Assembly (NCBI GenBank): GCA_946803715.1
Contig: CAMPET010000282.1
Location: forward strand, 53,774-80,185
Length of the DNA: 26,412 nt
Direction of reading: 5' to 3'
DNA from: Beroe ovata
Lineage: Eukaryota > Ctenophora > Nuda > Beroida > Beroidae
Shown here: one piece after another, positions 1 through 9,824 of the stretch
Layout: each line of letters opens with the position of its first letter
Position numbering within the stretch: the first letter of the stretch is position 1
Notes under the pieces: generated by a model
Database searches by the model: none
What the model was told of the DNA's origin: nothing
The model's input: only the letters and a program-made list of their open reading frames with translations
Translations under genes and position numbers: made by a program

Positions 1-60
1 GGGGAGTGGGTGGAGGGAAGAGGGGGGAGTGGGGAGTGGGTACAGGGGAGATAGGGAATT
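1..60. repeat. G-rich simple repeat
   Basis: The window opens with degenerate tandem copies of a GGGGAGTGGG-type unit. No coding potential is visible. Similar purine-rich tracts occur inside an intron of the neighbouring phosphatase gene (about 2590-2720), so this may also be intronic, but the upstream exon is not in view. Confidence 0.6.
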
Positions 61-1089
61 AGGGAGTGGATAGTGAGAATAGGGTACCTAAAGCTTTATC
101 AGTGACATTTTCTTGCCATGGCCAAACCATGGAACAATGCTTCATTCATTCATTCTCATCAGGATAGGTTACTACTTTTGTGTTCGCTGTGTGTGTGTTG
201 TGATACCTCCAGCGACCTCCTGTGTATCAAATTTCAGCTTAATTCTCGTGACAGTGTTATTATAGCATGACGAAACAGGCCACAAATTGGTATGTGTACA
301 CGTTGTAGGTACACACACAGCCTGTACAGTGTACAATATGCAATGGGCAGTGTTTGCTCACATATACGCATTACACAATAGCGTGTGTGTCTGTGTCCGC
401 GTGTCTGTGTGTGTTTGCACATAGTTCTATGTAATTGAAGAATTGAACAGTATCAATAACACTTGAATAGTGATGTATATGCAATATGCAATGTTCAATT
501 TCCCACTTTCACAAGTCACCTGAAAATGGTGTTTGAGTACTATTGTAAGGAGCATTGTTGGGTGAGAATGGTTTTGTAAGTATCCACTGGAATAACGTCA
601 CTCACACTACATTATTGTCTATATTATTAACCGTGTCTCTACCATGTCTTTACACCTTGCATAACTCCCCCCCCCCGCATCATGGAAAAAGTTACTCAAA
701 CACTAATAATTGTTGCTAATCATTTCTGAAGGAGAAATGGTGGATAATTGAATACTAAACTGAGGGCGAAATTGTTCATTGAGTAGAAACATTCCGTTAA
801 ACTTATTGCAAGCTTCTTCCTCATCTACTGTACTTCACTTTGTCTATTTATAGTTGTTCAATATAGTAGAAGCTAAGCAACTAGGATGTGAAAATGTGGA
901 AAATGGCGTCGATATTATGCTTAGCCTGGGTAACCTGTGACGTCTCATGAGCAAAGATCATCAAAAAAAACGCCCTATTACGCCTGATTACGTTATACAA
1001 TATACATGAGCAGATGAGTTCAGCAATGTTGTTGGTTCTCAAGGGATGATCAAGCTTGGAATCTTCACGCAAAGAATCTCACACTTCTC
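61..1089. other. No recognisable gene; AT-rich with a TG-rich microsatellite
   Basis: No exon could be supported on either strand. A TG/TCTG-rich tract lies at about 380-420 and a short C run at about 667-676. The stretch is probably intron of the phosphatase gene that starts to be readable at 1274, because that gene's N-terminal exons are missing and its first visible exon begins at an acceptor site. Confidence 0.5.
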
Positions 1090-1273
1090 ACCTTTCCTCT
1101 TCACAACCCCTCACCCACCTCCCCCTCTCTCTCTCTCTAACAACCTCTGTGCACCTCCCTCTCTCCCTCTGTGCACCTCCCTCTCTCCCTCTGTACACCT
1201 CCCTCACCCCTGTACCCCTCCCTCCCTCTCTCCCTCTGTANTCCCTCTGTACACCTCCCTCTCCCCATTTCAG
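1090..1273 (+). repeat. Pyrimidine-rich tandem repeat ending in a splice acceptor
   Basis: Degenerate copies of a unit like CTCCCTCTCTCCCTCTGTACAC repeat up to a TTTCAG acceptor immediately before the exon at 1274. An n at 1241 interrupts the array. The repeat supplies an exceptionally long polypyrimidine tract for the plus-strand phosphatase gene. The open frames through it on both strands are by-products of low complexity. Confidence 0.75.
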
Positions 1274-2959
1274 GAGAAGTGTTCGATGTACTGGCCGAGA
1301 GACAAGGAGGAGCCGATCTGCGTGGAGAACATCACTGTACACTTGTTGAGCGTGGCAAATCCCACTGACGATTACACCGTCAGGACGTTCAGTGTCTCCA
1401 TCAGAAACAGGGAGGTGAGTGTCATGGTGACACCTGACAACATCGCCTGACAACGACACAACCTGAGACAGCAACACCTGACAACTCGACCTCCTGACAA
1501 CACAACATGGCAACTCTGTCGTCATGGTTACCACAAACCGACAACACTGTCGTCATTATAACCACAACCTGATACCACAAACCGACAACACTGTCGTCAT
1601 GGTTACCACAACCTGATACCGCAACCCGACAACTCTGTCGTCATGGTTACAACACATACAGGACGACACGACGAGGCAGGTGAAGCAATATCACTATTTC
1701 AAGTGGACGGACACTGAGACCCCTCCGTCAGGGAAATACCTGATCAAAATGATGGACCAGGTTCGTTGAAAACAGTGATCGGTTCACAGAGTCCACTAAA
1801 CTGTGGACTAGTCCACTAAACTGTGATCAGCCACGTGTGCATTGACTATGAATCCTCGCTATCGAGGAGAGACTTTACTATGGCACTATACAAGTGTTCT
1901 CCGGAAGTAATTTACATTCAATTTAACAGTTAACGCTATTCAAAAGAGATTTTTCGTACCGAGAGGTAGGAACGCTAAACTTTCCCAATTTCAAAGCTGT
2001 TTTTCATAACAATCAGTTCCTCTGATAGTTACTGGGTGAAGCACTGACAGACATCTAGTCTAATTCAGTGTAGGTATACTAGACGTTTAGACGTCAACAC
2101 GTCTTCTCAGCTTTCTTTAGATCATCTGCCGTTATTAATACGAATAACAACATTCTATGATTCGCTGGTTTCTTTGCCACTTAAGAAGCATTCAACTCCT
2201 AACCTCTTTTCCCATAGAACTAATCCACCATAATCCTCATCTCCCCTTTTCCGACTCCTCCCTTTGCACCCCGGGTCATGCACCCCGCTCTGTCTCTTAA
2301 ATTCTCTTACATTCCTTCTCCAACTCTCATCTTCCCCCTCCTCCCAATTCCCACCACCACTCTGACTTTCTCTCTCCTCCCCCTTCCCCCTGAATGGCTT
2401 CCCTCCCCTCCCCCTAAAACTCCCACAAATCAACTCCCCCCCCCTCTGTACAGGTGAAGAATCAGCGCCGAACAGGTCCGATGGTGGTTCACTGCAGCGC
2501 CGGTATCGGCCGTACCGCTGTTTTTGTAGCGGTGTTCAACTGTGTCGAGCAGCTACGCCAAGATGAGATGATTGATCTCTTCACGGTGAGTAGGGAGGGA
2601 GAGGGGAACTGAGGGGGGTGAGAGAGATAGGTAGAGGGGGAGAGAGTGGGGGAGTGGCCGAGACGGGGTGAGGGGGAGTGACAGGTAGAGGGGGAGTGTG
2701 AGGGGAGGGTGAATGGGATCCAGTGAGACTGGTCTGGGAGTTGGCGGGGGCCAGGACTCCTAACATAATGACTTACTAGCAATATCCTGATTACAGTTGT
2801 TCACGAATAACCGATCTCCCGTTTCAGATTGTCCTCCGTCTGAGGTTACAGCGGAACGGAATGATACGGTCCGTGGACCAGTATGCGTTCTGTTACCGGG
2901 TTATGGCTGAGGTGTGTGCTATGTATGAAGATTATGTGAACACACAGGGACTTAGATAA
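1274..2959 (+). CDS. Receptor-type protein tyrosine phosphatase, C-terminal catalytic domain (partial, 4 exons)
   Basis: Four plus-strand exons, all joined in phase 0 with GT-AG introns, can be read: 1274-1414, 1662-1760, 2454-2585 and 2828-2959 (TAA at 2957). They give 167 aa. Motifs in order are EKCSMYWP (the KC.QYWP motif of PTP domains), QYHYFKWTD (general-acid loop), VVHCSAGIGRTAVF (phosphate-binding loop with catalytic Cys and Arg) and VDQYAFCYRVMAE (Q-loop). The C-terminus, ending soon after the Q-loop with an EDYVN tail, resembles the membrane-distal D2 domain of alpha/epsilon-type receptor PTPs. The canonical WPD loop reads WTD: the acid Asp is kept but the Pro is replaced, so activity may be reduced. 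N-terminal exons are absent from the window or hidden by the gap at 1241. The family call is firm; subclass and D2 identity are inferred. Confidence 0.88.
1480..1655 (+). repeat. Degenerate tandem repeat in a phosphatase intron
   Basis: The intron 1415-1661 is largely built of units containing CCGACAACACTGTCGTCATGGTTACCACAA. The core GTCGTCAT recurs near 1519, 1551, 1590 and 1636, with spacing growing from about 32 to 46 bp. The last unit runs directly into the ACATACAG acceptor. Confidence 0.7.
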
Positions 2960-3668
2960 CGTCCCTGCTGTCACAATTGCGTGTTGTGCGTGTTGCTGTG
3001 TGCGTACTACGTGTTGCTATGGTTACTCGTGACACAATATAGACTTTAGACAGCTTCAGTGCGAACACTGAGGTCTTGGAACGACAAAGTGGTAGAATTA
3101 GGCTTTATTTGGAAGTTGAGCAGCATCAAAAACGCACTTTACACTCAATGTTTGTGGTTACATTAATTGTTAAACGCTTTTGAATATAGTTGTTAATACT
3201 TAGGTCAGCCTTTTGACACTCTGTCAGACAGATTCATAATTAAACTTCAGATAGATTTGGCTTAACTGCTTAAAGAACTGAGTTACAGACCATTTTTACC
3301 CGCGTATTGTGTAAAACTCTCATAGATATTACTTTTATATGTGTATTATCAATCAGACAGACTTGATTCATTGATTATTAGTGTTTTTAATCAGCCAGAT
3401 TTTGCTGTTTTGAGTCAATGAATCACTTATTACCTTGTTTTATATTGATTATGTTTCCTAATCATTGATAATTGAACATTTTATTACGCCAGAGATTAAG
3501 ATTTTTACTATTTTATCAGAATAATTCAGTTAACAGAGGCATAGGATTGATAATTGTGCCAACTTTTTCCGTTTGTTATCGAATTTCGTGCATAATGTGA
3601 TCCTATACATCAGTTTTGCCTTTCAATTTTAGTCATGATCGCGTTTTATTGGTCAGAGCCATGAATCT
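2960..3668. other. AT-rich 3' flank, no gene seen
   Basis: This is the downstream region of the phosphatase gene. It is AT-rich, has stops in all frames and shows no recognisable exon. It probably contains the 3' UTR and an intergenic spacer to the convergent RABEPK-like gene. Confidence 0.5.
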
Positions 3669-3699
3669 GTGCTTGAAAATCTGTCAAAAGTGAAAGAAA

Positions 3700-3945
3700 T
3701 AGGACTGAGAGGGCCTCATCACAGCTCCTGTGCCTTAAGGCAACAAAAGATTTGTCTAAATCAACTGGAAGGGTCTTTGGATAGTAATAAGGGTCCTAAA
3801 TGTGACGATAAGGGCCGTTCTATGGCGATAAGGACCAATAGACACGCTGGGTGGCCCAACAGTTACGTTGAAGGGGCCTTTAAACGATATCAGACACCAT
3901 ATATGGATATAGGGGCCTTTCAACATCAATAGAGGTAAATGAGGG
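3700..3945 (-). repeat. Degenerate minisatellite, inverted relative to the block at 5010-5595
   Basis: The plus strand shows repeated pieces such as ATAAGGGTCC, ATAAGGGCCG, AAGGGGCCTTTAAACGATATC and ATAGGGGCCTTTCAACATC. Read on the minus strand they become TTTAAAGGCCCCTTCAACG-like units, matching the TTTAAGGTCCC(C)TATTGTTG units at 5010-5595. The 87-aa open frame at 3669-3932 is most likely a consequence of this repeat. Confidence 0.55.
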
Positions 3946-4420
3946 GCTTATTGCCCTCATTTCCCCAATTCGGACTCTTCACTTAGGAGGTAACGAGTAT
4001 AGGATGAATTATCAGTGTATACATCACGTATTATTCACAGTAGAACAAACAAAGCATATGACTTGACTTCTTTGTCTTTGGAAATGTTCACTATCACCTA
4101 ACATTAGTTCCGAATACTTGCTGTAACGCGCGGTTGAGTTATGACTTTTTTGTGGAAATACTGGCGCGCTGAAGGTAGTTGAGCCGCGCACAGACAAATT
4201 TTTGTGTGCGACTCAGCTTTGAACTCAAGGAATTTTGGCACACTTCATGCAATGTACTGAGATGGAAACATGAATGATTAAGGTCGAAAGGCTGTATTCT
4301 GGACTTCGTATTTACATTTAAAACAACCAAATAACTGTATGATAACTCAAGTACCCTGAAAAGCAATCTAATCTAACAAGTTAGTCAAGAAAATCATGAA
4401 AATAGGAATTAAATTCTGAC

Positions 4421-7400
4421 TCAAATCTTTATCAAATAGATATCATTGAATATGTTCCCAAGTAAGTCCATCCCTCCAAACACAATCAAACAGTTTTCGA
4501 ATGATGTCGGAGGCGGGAGAGGCTCATCATCAGACTCCTGGCTAGGTTGCTCAACAGCCTCGTGAAGCAGTGAAGTGATATCTTGAATAGGACCTCTTGC
4601 ACTTGCAGCCATATCAACCGGTCTTGATTCCTTATCTGTGGAGTGTAAAATATCAGCCTTAAATTCTCCAGTAAAATTTTGGGATAGATTTGCTTCAAAA
4701 TAAATCAGAAATTGGTTCCTCCGCAGTCATTCCCACAATTTGGAATCAAATTTCGAGGGAAATATCGATCCTACGCAAGCGTTCTTGGTATTTTGAGGTG
4801 AAAATAAGTACTGAAATGTACATGGCGCAAGCAATCGACCATTTATGAGTAAAAACAAGTCCGATTCCGATTTCTCCGCAGGCATCTCGCGACTTCGCGA
4901 CTTCTGACGGAAATTTGGATCCTACGCAAGCGTTCCTGATATTTTGGCAGACAAATAAGTGCTTTTAAAGGCCAAGCGCATGCAATCGAGTTGAATGCAG
5001 CGAAAATTGTCGTCTCAAGGTTCCCTATGCTATCAAAGGGTCTCTATTGTTATTACAAAGTGCCTATAGCTGTTATTTAAAGGTCCACTATTGATGTTTT
5101 ATGATTCCCTTTCGATGTTTTAAGATCCCTATTGTCGTTTAAATGACCCCATTGTTGTTATAAGTATCCCTCTGCTATCAAAGGGTATCTACTGTCGTTT
5201 TAAGGTCCCAGGGGTTGTTTTAAGGTCGCCTATCGATATTGTAAGGTCCCTATCGTCGTTATAATGTCCCCATTGTTGCTTAAAGGTCGCTTTTGTTGTT
5301 TTAAGGCCCCTCTGTCTGTTAAAGGTCCCCTATCGATGTCACCATTGTCGTTTAAAGGTCCCCATTGTTGTTGTAAGCTCCGTACTGTTGTTTTAAAGTT
5401 CTATTTGCTATTATATTATGATGCCGTATGATTTGTAAGGGCCTTCATCTATTTTCAGATCCCCTATCGATATTTCAAGGTCCCTATCATTCCCCATTGA
5501 TTTTTAAGGTTCTCTATGCTATTCTACGATGCTTTTTAAAGGGTCTCTAATGTTGTATGAAGATCCTCATTGCTGTTATTACCCTATTGTCGTTATTACA
5601 CACCTGGAGTATCAGAAACTGGGAGAAGGGCGGTGCAAATCGTCAGATCAAGTCTCGGAGGTGGTCTTGGTTCAGGCACTTCTATCATTGACCATTCACC
5701 TTTCCCTGGAATGACAACTGCTTGTAGAACAAGATGCAAAACAGAACATGAGCATATCATCATTCTTCACTGGAAATATGCTGCTCTAAACATAGCTACT
5801 CACCGGTATTGAACACCCACAAGTCATTTAGTGCATCTTGCCCGGTGAAACCCCCGAATATGAAAAAGGATGAATCTGAGTGGGAAGCGGAGCTGTGAGC
5901 CGCTCTAGCTCCGGGTTTCGTCACAGTCTGACACTTTGTCCAGTGACACACACCATTCTCCCTCAACGTGGTTAGATCTGGAGTGAGAAAGTTAACGCCA
6001 GGAGAAGAGTGGTGTCAGAGTGAAAGTGGTGTCAACCGGAAGTTGACACCAGAGTCGGGAGTCAGATTATATCGTCCTCACCGACTGAGTACAGGTCATC
6101 GAACACAGTTTCTCCGCTCATTCCGCCGTGGATGTAGAGAGTATTTCCCGCGCACACCGTCGCGTGACCATGACGGGGGGAGGGAACGTCACCCGTACCA
6201 CTGAATGCCGTCCATTCGCGGCTACCTGTAACACATGGCAGTGTGTAACACATGGCAGTGTGTAACATGGCAGAATGTAACACATGGCAGTGTGTAACAC
6301 ATGACAGTGTGTAACACATGGCAGTGTGTAACACATGACAGTGTGTTATATATGACAGTGTGTAACATGGCAGAGTGTAACACTAATTGGTGATCTGTCG
6401 TTACACAGGAAACATGCTGTGACACTGTTACACCAAGATTACGCAACAAACAATACTCACTCAGATCAAGTCTGTGTATGTCAGTATCAGTCACGGGTTG
6501 CCCGCCAAGGGCGCCACCTCCCCACACAAATACGGCGCCGTCACAGCGCCCCACGTTGTGTACTGTGCGCGGTGAGGGCGCTGATCCTCGCGCTGGGACG
6601 TCTGTGGCAGTTGTGCTGCTTCCTGGATATAACAGGGGGTTGTTGTTGATGAAGAAGTAAATTCGTACTTTTTGCAGTAAATTCGTACTTCGACAATCAA
6701 GTTCTGGGTTCGCCAACATGATGATGAGGAAGTGCTTACCGTCCAGTTTGATGGACTGAAGATCGTCTCTGTTTCCGTCTGTGTCTGCACCTCCGAACAC
6801 CAGTATCTCGTCGCCATGAACAGCGGCGCCGTGTTCGTAACGGGGCGCGAACTCCGCGCCCAGTCTCCGTAACTTGAGTGTATCTGCGGCAATGGTGGGA
6901 ATAAGAGATGGCGTGTGTTTGTTTGTGTGTAAAAATGGGAGGCTTTTCATTGCGACATTGATGACAAAGTGGACAGTGTGTTGCAGTATTTCGTCATTCA
7001 CTGTAAGGTACAAATCTTTATCAAAGACAGAAATTATTAAAAGAAAGAGTTTTAAACTTAAAAAGATACAAGACTATAAGAAAAGAGTTAAAGTTTTTAA
7101 CACTAGACTAAGTTTAATATAAAGATAGCCACATGACCACCAAGTTGTAGTCATGGCAACCAGGTGAGTCCTAATTCTCGGGACACGTTCCACCGCACGT
7201 TTCGTTGATGTTCTCCCCAGCGGTCATCGCGTCTGTCAGAGAAAATGTCTCCTTGCACGAGTTAGACTCGAAGAAGGAAAAGTATTGGATATCCTTGTAC
7301 GCATCTGCACATTCTCCAATCAGTTCCTGCGAGAAGACCTCCTCCCCTGCGATGAGGAGACGAATTACTCCTCCATCAAATCGAACAGTCCAGTGCCGTG

Positions 7401-9392
7401 GACCGTCTCCCTTTTGCGCGGCTCTCTTCGCTTGTCTGACGGCCGGAGGAGCATTGCAGGAGATGCATCCCGTGAGGTGAATCTCAGACAGGGAGAATCC
7501 AAACATCCCGAGAGCATTTCCCGCACCGTTGAACAGGAGGATGGACGTGAGGTCCTTCTTCTCTATTGTGGAGGTTACGGTTACTCCCTCGGACGAGTGG
7601 GCGAGGTCAAACTTCACCGCACAGGACAGATCAGCGCAGTAGCCACACTCCCTGTTCCAGCAATCGCACGCCGACATTTCCAATGCTCCGGCCAAGGCAG
7701 GTAGAAGAAGGAGAAGAGAAGAGAAGAAGAGAGGAGACATGGTCTAGTAGGGGATTGAGTTGAGAGGATTAAGTCATGAATTGATGAGTTCTGAATTCTG
7801 AACTACTGATAAAATAGATTCGGCGGCCGCAATAACAAGAGAATTATGTTCCAATGCCAAATGCCAAAAAGGGGATGTTCTACCTCTGAAAGCCAGTGTC
7901 TGAAAGCGGTCGACTGCGTTTGAAAGCTGGCGCTCGCGTTCGGAGGCGGGCGCCCGCGTTTGAACACGGTAACAAGCGGTACGCCGTGTTCGACTGCTGT
8001 CGACAGTTTCTGCAGTTTGCTGACGACAGTACTTCGAACGCGTGCGCCGGCGATCAAACGCGGTCGACGCAATCGGACACCCGGTCTGCAGTGTTAGAAC
8101 ATCCGCTGGTAAAATGCAAAAGCGCTCTATAAAGCAACGATTGGAACGAAGAATTTCCTTGCGGTTGTGAAGTCGATGTTTTCAACTGTACTCACGCTAT
8201 AATAGGGCAAATATGACGGACATGTGATGCGCAAGCTGCTATTAATCCATATATGGTGTAATTGAATTGAGTGGCGAGGAGGGAGCAAAGTAAAGGGGGC
8301 GAGGTGGGGAATGAGAGAGTGAGGTAGCTGGACAGGAGAGGTAAAGCGGTGAGAAATGCAGCACAAACTAACTAAAGACACGTACTAAATCTCCACGTAG
8401 AGGAAGACGCGTCTCACGAATGACGTGGTAACACCGGGGACAAGTCCGGCTCTGTTACAGCAGCAGCAGGTTATCACCTCTCAAACAGGGACAGCAGTAG
8501 TCTGGGGACATATTATTTAACATATCACCCTCATTTCACAGCCACACTGAGTCTCTGCAGCCTTGCAGCGGTATTGGAAAAAACCAAAAATTTGATTTTT
8601 CGTGTGGCATACAAATATTACTGTGAACATATTCAGGGGCATAATGATTTATTGGAGGAGACTTGACGCGTTCAACCGCTAATGATCGAAATGAAATTTA
8701 CAAAACAATCACGAAATTATCTTGTCATATCGATAACGGGTTATTTTGGGATCATTATGTGCAGAATTATTAAAGGAAAGAGGGAGCATACACGATTCAC
8801 GCAAAATCACACACACAAATACACCCGAACAATAAATCACACACACAAATACACCCGAACAATAAATCACACAAGTTATCAGACACATTGACACATGAAA
8901 GGTACCTGCTGTGTGTGTACTGTCTGTGTTCATGTGTCTGTGTGTGAGTACGAGTGTGTCTGTGAGAGTGTATCTATGTGTCTGTGTATGTGTCTGTGTG
9001 TGAGAGTGTGTATGTATCTGTGTGAGTTTGTCTGTACCTGTGTGTACATGTGTATAACTAACCGAGTGAGAGATGGAAGACAGTTCCGAATGACTGATCT
9101 GGTTGTGCACCACAGGTCACGTACACGTCACTGTCACGTGACACGATCTTGCTCCCCACCCCGCCCGACACCTAGTCAATACTGCCAATATTATGCTGCA
9201 CTACACTGAAGCGCCTTCTCATGCTCATTTAGCAACACTTTTCTCCAAAATTACTTACTACTCTAGTCAAACTGTAATGTATAATCGGCTCTTCCTAAGC
9301 GACGTTACCTGAGCTGCTGACTTTGGCGATATGACGTACCAGAGGTTATCAGCAGGCTGGTCTCTCCGGTCTAATATTGGGAACAGTTCCAT
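4421..9392 (-). CDS. RABEPK: Rab9 effector protein with kelch motifs, complete 8-exon gene
   Basis: Minus-strand exons: 9309-9392, 9063-9171, 6740-6883, 6461-6622, 6082-6225, 5804-5977, 5604-5705 and 4421-4635. All splice junctions are GT-AG and in phase, and the sum is 1134 nt, or 377 aa plus TGA. The vertebrate protein is about 372 aa. The N-terminus MELFPILDRRDQPADNLWYV fits the family start. Kelch blades follow: VYVTCGAQPDQSFGTVFHL, then APRYEHGAAVHGDEILVFGG, then PSPRTVHNVGRCDGAVFVWG, then PSPRHGHATVCAGNTLYIHG, then SFFIFGGFTGQDALNDLWVF, and finally CLIVFGGMDLLGNIFNDIYL closing the propeller. The repeated blades and family-specific spacing support a six-bladed propeller protein implicated in endosome-to-Golgi transport with Rab9. 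Oddities: blade 1 has TCGA where GG is usual, intron 2 is 2.2 kb and holds another gene, and three introns hold tandem repeats. Exon 7 has an alternative in-frame acceptor 12 nt upstream; the chosen one matches family length. Orthology is inferred from remembered family sequence. Confidence 0.9.
4700..4990. repeat. Two diverged copies of a ~150-bp unit in RABEPK intron 7
   Basis: Segments around 4710-4850 and 4862-4990 share TCCGCAG, GATCCTACGCAAGCGTTC, a GATATTTTGG-like stretch, AAATAAGT and a GC(A/G)CAAGCAATCGA-like end. The matching CCTACGCAAGCGTTC blocks lie at about 4770 and 4921. The copies are diverged, indicating an old tandem duplication. Confidence 0.55.
5010..5595 (+). repeat. Degenerate ~25-bp minisatellite in RABEPK intron 7
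   Basis: About two dozen degenerate units of roughly 24-28 bp, consensus near TTTTAAGGTCCCTATTGTTG, with variants such as AAGGTCGCCTATCGATATTG and AATGACCCCATTGTTGTT. The array ends just before the exon-7 donor at 5603. Open frames in it are not conserved and are not taken as coding. Confidence 0.75.
6229..6385 (+). repeat. 17-bp minisatellite in RABEPK intron 4
   Basis: About nine copies of TAACACATGGCAGTGTG, some shortened by an internal deletion (TAACATGGCAGAGTG) and some with GACAG for GGCAG. The array starts directly beside the exon-5 acceptor, so the terminal unit supplies the TTACAG splice signal on the minus strand. Long Cys/His-rich frames read through it on the minus strand are artefacts of the repeat. 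Confidence 0.85.
7171..7740 (-). CDS. Small secreted cysteine-rich protein of unknown family, nested in a RABEPK intron
   Basis: An uninterrupted 189-aa frame running from ATG at 7740 to TAG at 7171. Residues 1-20 (MSPLFFSSLLLLLPALAGAL) form a clear signal peptide with a likely cut near ALAGA. The mature part has 11 cysteines: a dense N-terminal cluster (ACDCWNRECGYCADLSC), a central GCISC, then EC, SC and a C-terminal TCGGTC. One N-glycosylation sequon (NET) lies near the C-terminus. The central region (WTVRFDGGVIRLLIAGEEVF) looks like alternating beta strands, perhaps a beta-sandwich. I do not recognise the family. It lies wholly inside intron 2 of the RABEPK-like gene on the same strand, with no introns of its own. 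An ATTAAA-like signal occurs on the minus strand near 7115. The signal peptide, Cys pattern and balanced composition argue for a real gene; function is unknown. Confidence 0.75.
   Translation of the reverse strand: MSPLFFSSLLLLLPALAGALEMSACDCWNRECGYCADLSCAVKFDLAHSSEGVTVTSTIEKKDLTSILLFNGAGNALGMFGFSLSEIHLTGCISCNAPPAVRQAKRAAQKGDGPRHWTVRFDGGVIRLLIAGEEVFSQELIGECADAYKDIQYFSFFESNSCKETFSLTDAMTAGENINETCGGTCPEN
7901..7990 (+). repeat. 20-bp GC-rich tandem repeat upstream of the nested gene
   Basis: Three exact-period units at 7901, 7921 and 7941 (TGAAAGCGGTCGACTGCGTT, TGAAAGCTGGCGCTCGCGTT, CGGAGGCGGGCGCCCGCGTT) are followed by a longer related unit from 7961. It lies about 160-250 bp upstream of the nested gene's start codon, within RABEPK intron 2. 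It is CpG-rich, unlike the AT-rich surroundings. Confidence 0.7.
8804..8875 (+). repeat. 30-bp tandem repeat
   Basis: Units beginning AAATCACACACACAAATACA start at 8804, 8834 and 8864: two complete identical copies and one partial. They lie in RABEPK intron 2. Confidence 0.85.
8905..9055 (+). repeat. TG-rich microsatellite
   Basis: A long degenerate (TG)n/TGTCTGTG tract ends eight bases before the exon-2 donor of the RABEPK-like gene. Read on the minus strand it is a CA-rich stretch at the very start of intron 2. The long frame on the plus strand is a repeat artefact. Confidence 0.85.
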
Positions 9393-9824
9393 CGCTAGAG
9401 TGTGGGTGAAAGTGTTACAATGATGGTAACAAAACGGCGGGAGGAAGTGTATCAAATTCTCTAATGAAATCCACAATCGCGCGTATGATAGTAACGTGTT
9501 GCTATGCAACGCTAACGGTTAATCTGAATAGCGTTTGTCGTTCGCGCGCGATCAAGAGAGTCAGTGGCAACAATGAATCAGGTACTGGAGTGAAAATCAC
9601 ATCTTGCTCAACACTGTGCTCGACGCTAGACCTAAAACATTGAAACAACAAAAACTGTTCAATTTGGTAACAAAGTATGCAAAATCTGGACGATTAAACG
9701 CTCAAGATACACTTAAAAATGATTACATAAAAAGTCAAATCTGATAAAACTGAAGGTCACAAGATGTATTAAAAACATACTAAAAATCAACGTCACTCAG
9801 TAAGGGTCACACTGACACACATTC
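9393..9824. other. Spacer between RABEPK-like and SDR genes
   Basis: Both neighbours are on the minus strand, so this interval should contain the RABEPK 5' UTR and promoter and the SDR 3' UTR. No further exon or clear core-promoter motif was identified. A GCGCGCG stretch occurs near 9543. Confidence 0.5.

Noticed and set aside
510-580. Possible upstream phosphatase exon (MVFEYYCKEHCW followed by a GTGAGA or GTAAGT donor)
   Set aside because: It loosely resembles the DFW.MV.E segment of PTP domains. Spacing to the next exon would lack several conserved residues, and no good acceptor is evident.
1046-1534. Long overlapping frames on both strands through the CT-rich tract
   Set aside because: They are created by the tandem CTCCCTCT repeat. 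Only the part from 1274 to 1414 is coding, joined by splicing to other phosphatase exons.
2155-2433. 92-aa Arg/Gly/Glu-rich minus-strand frame
   Set aside because: It lies antisense to the pyrimidine-rich end of a phosphatase intron; its composition reflects the CT tract.
5010-5595. CRISPR-like array
   Set aside because: The repeats are contiguous and degenerate without unique spacers, and the window is eukaryotic.
6222-7013. 263-aa minus-strand frame
   Set aside because: It merges RABEPK exons, introns and the 17-bp minisatellite. Splice sites and kelch-blade continuity show it must be split.
8709-9209. Opposed frames of 134 and 104 aa over the CA/TG repeats
   Set aside because: Low-complexity translation of microsatellites. 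The only coding part in this stretch is RABEPK exon 2 (9063-9171, minus).
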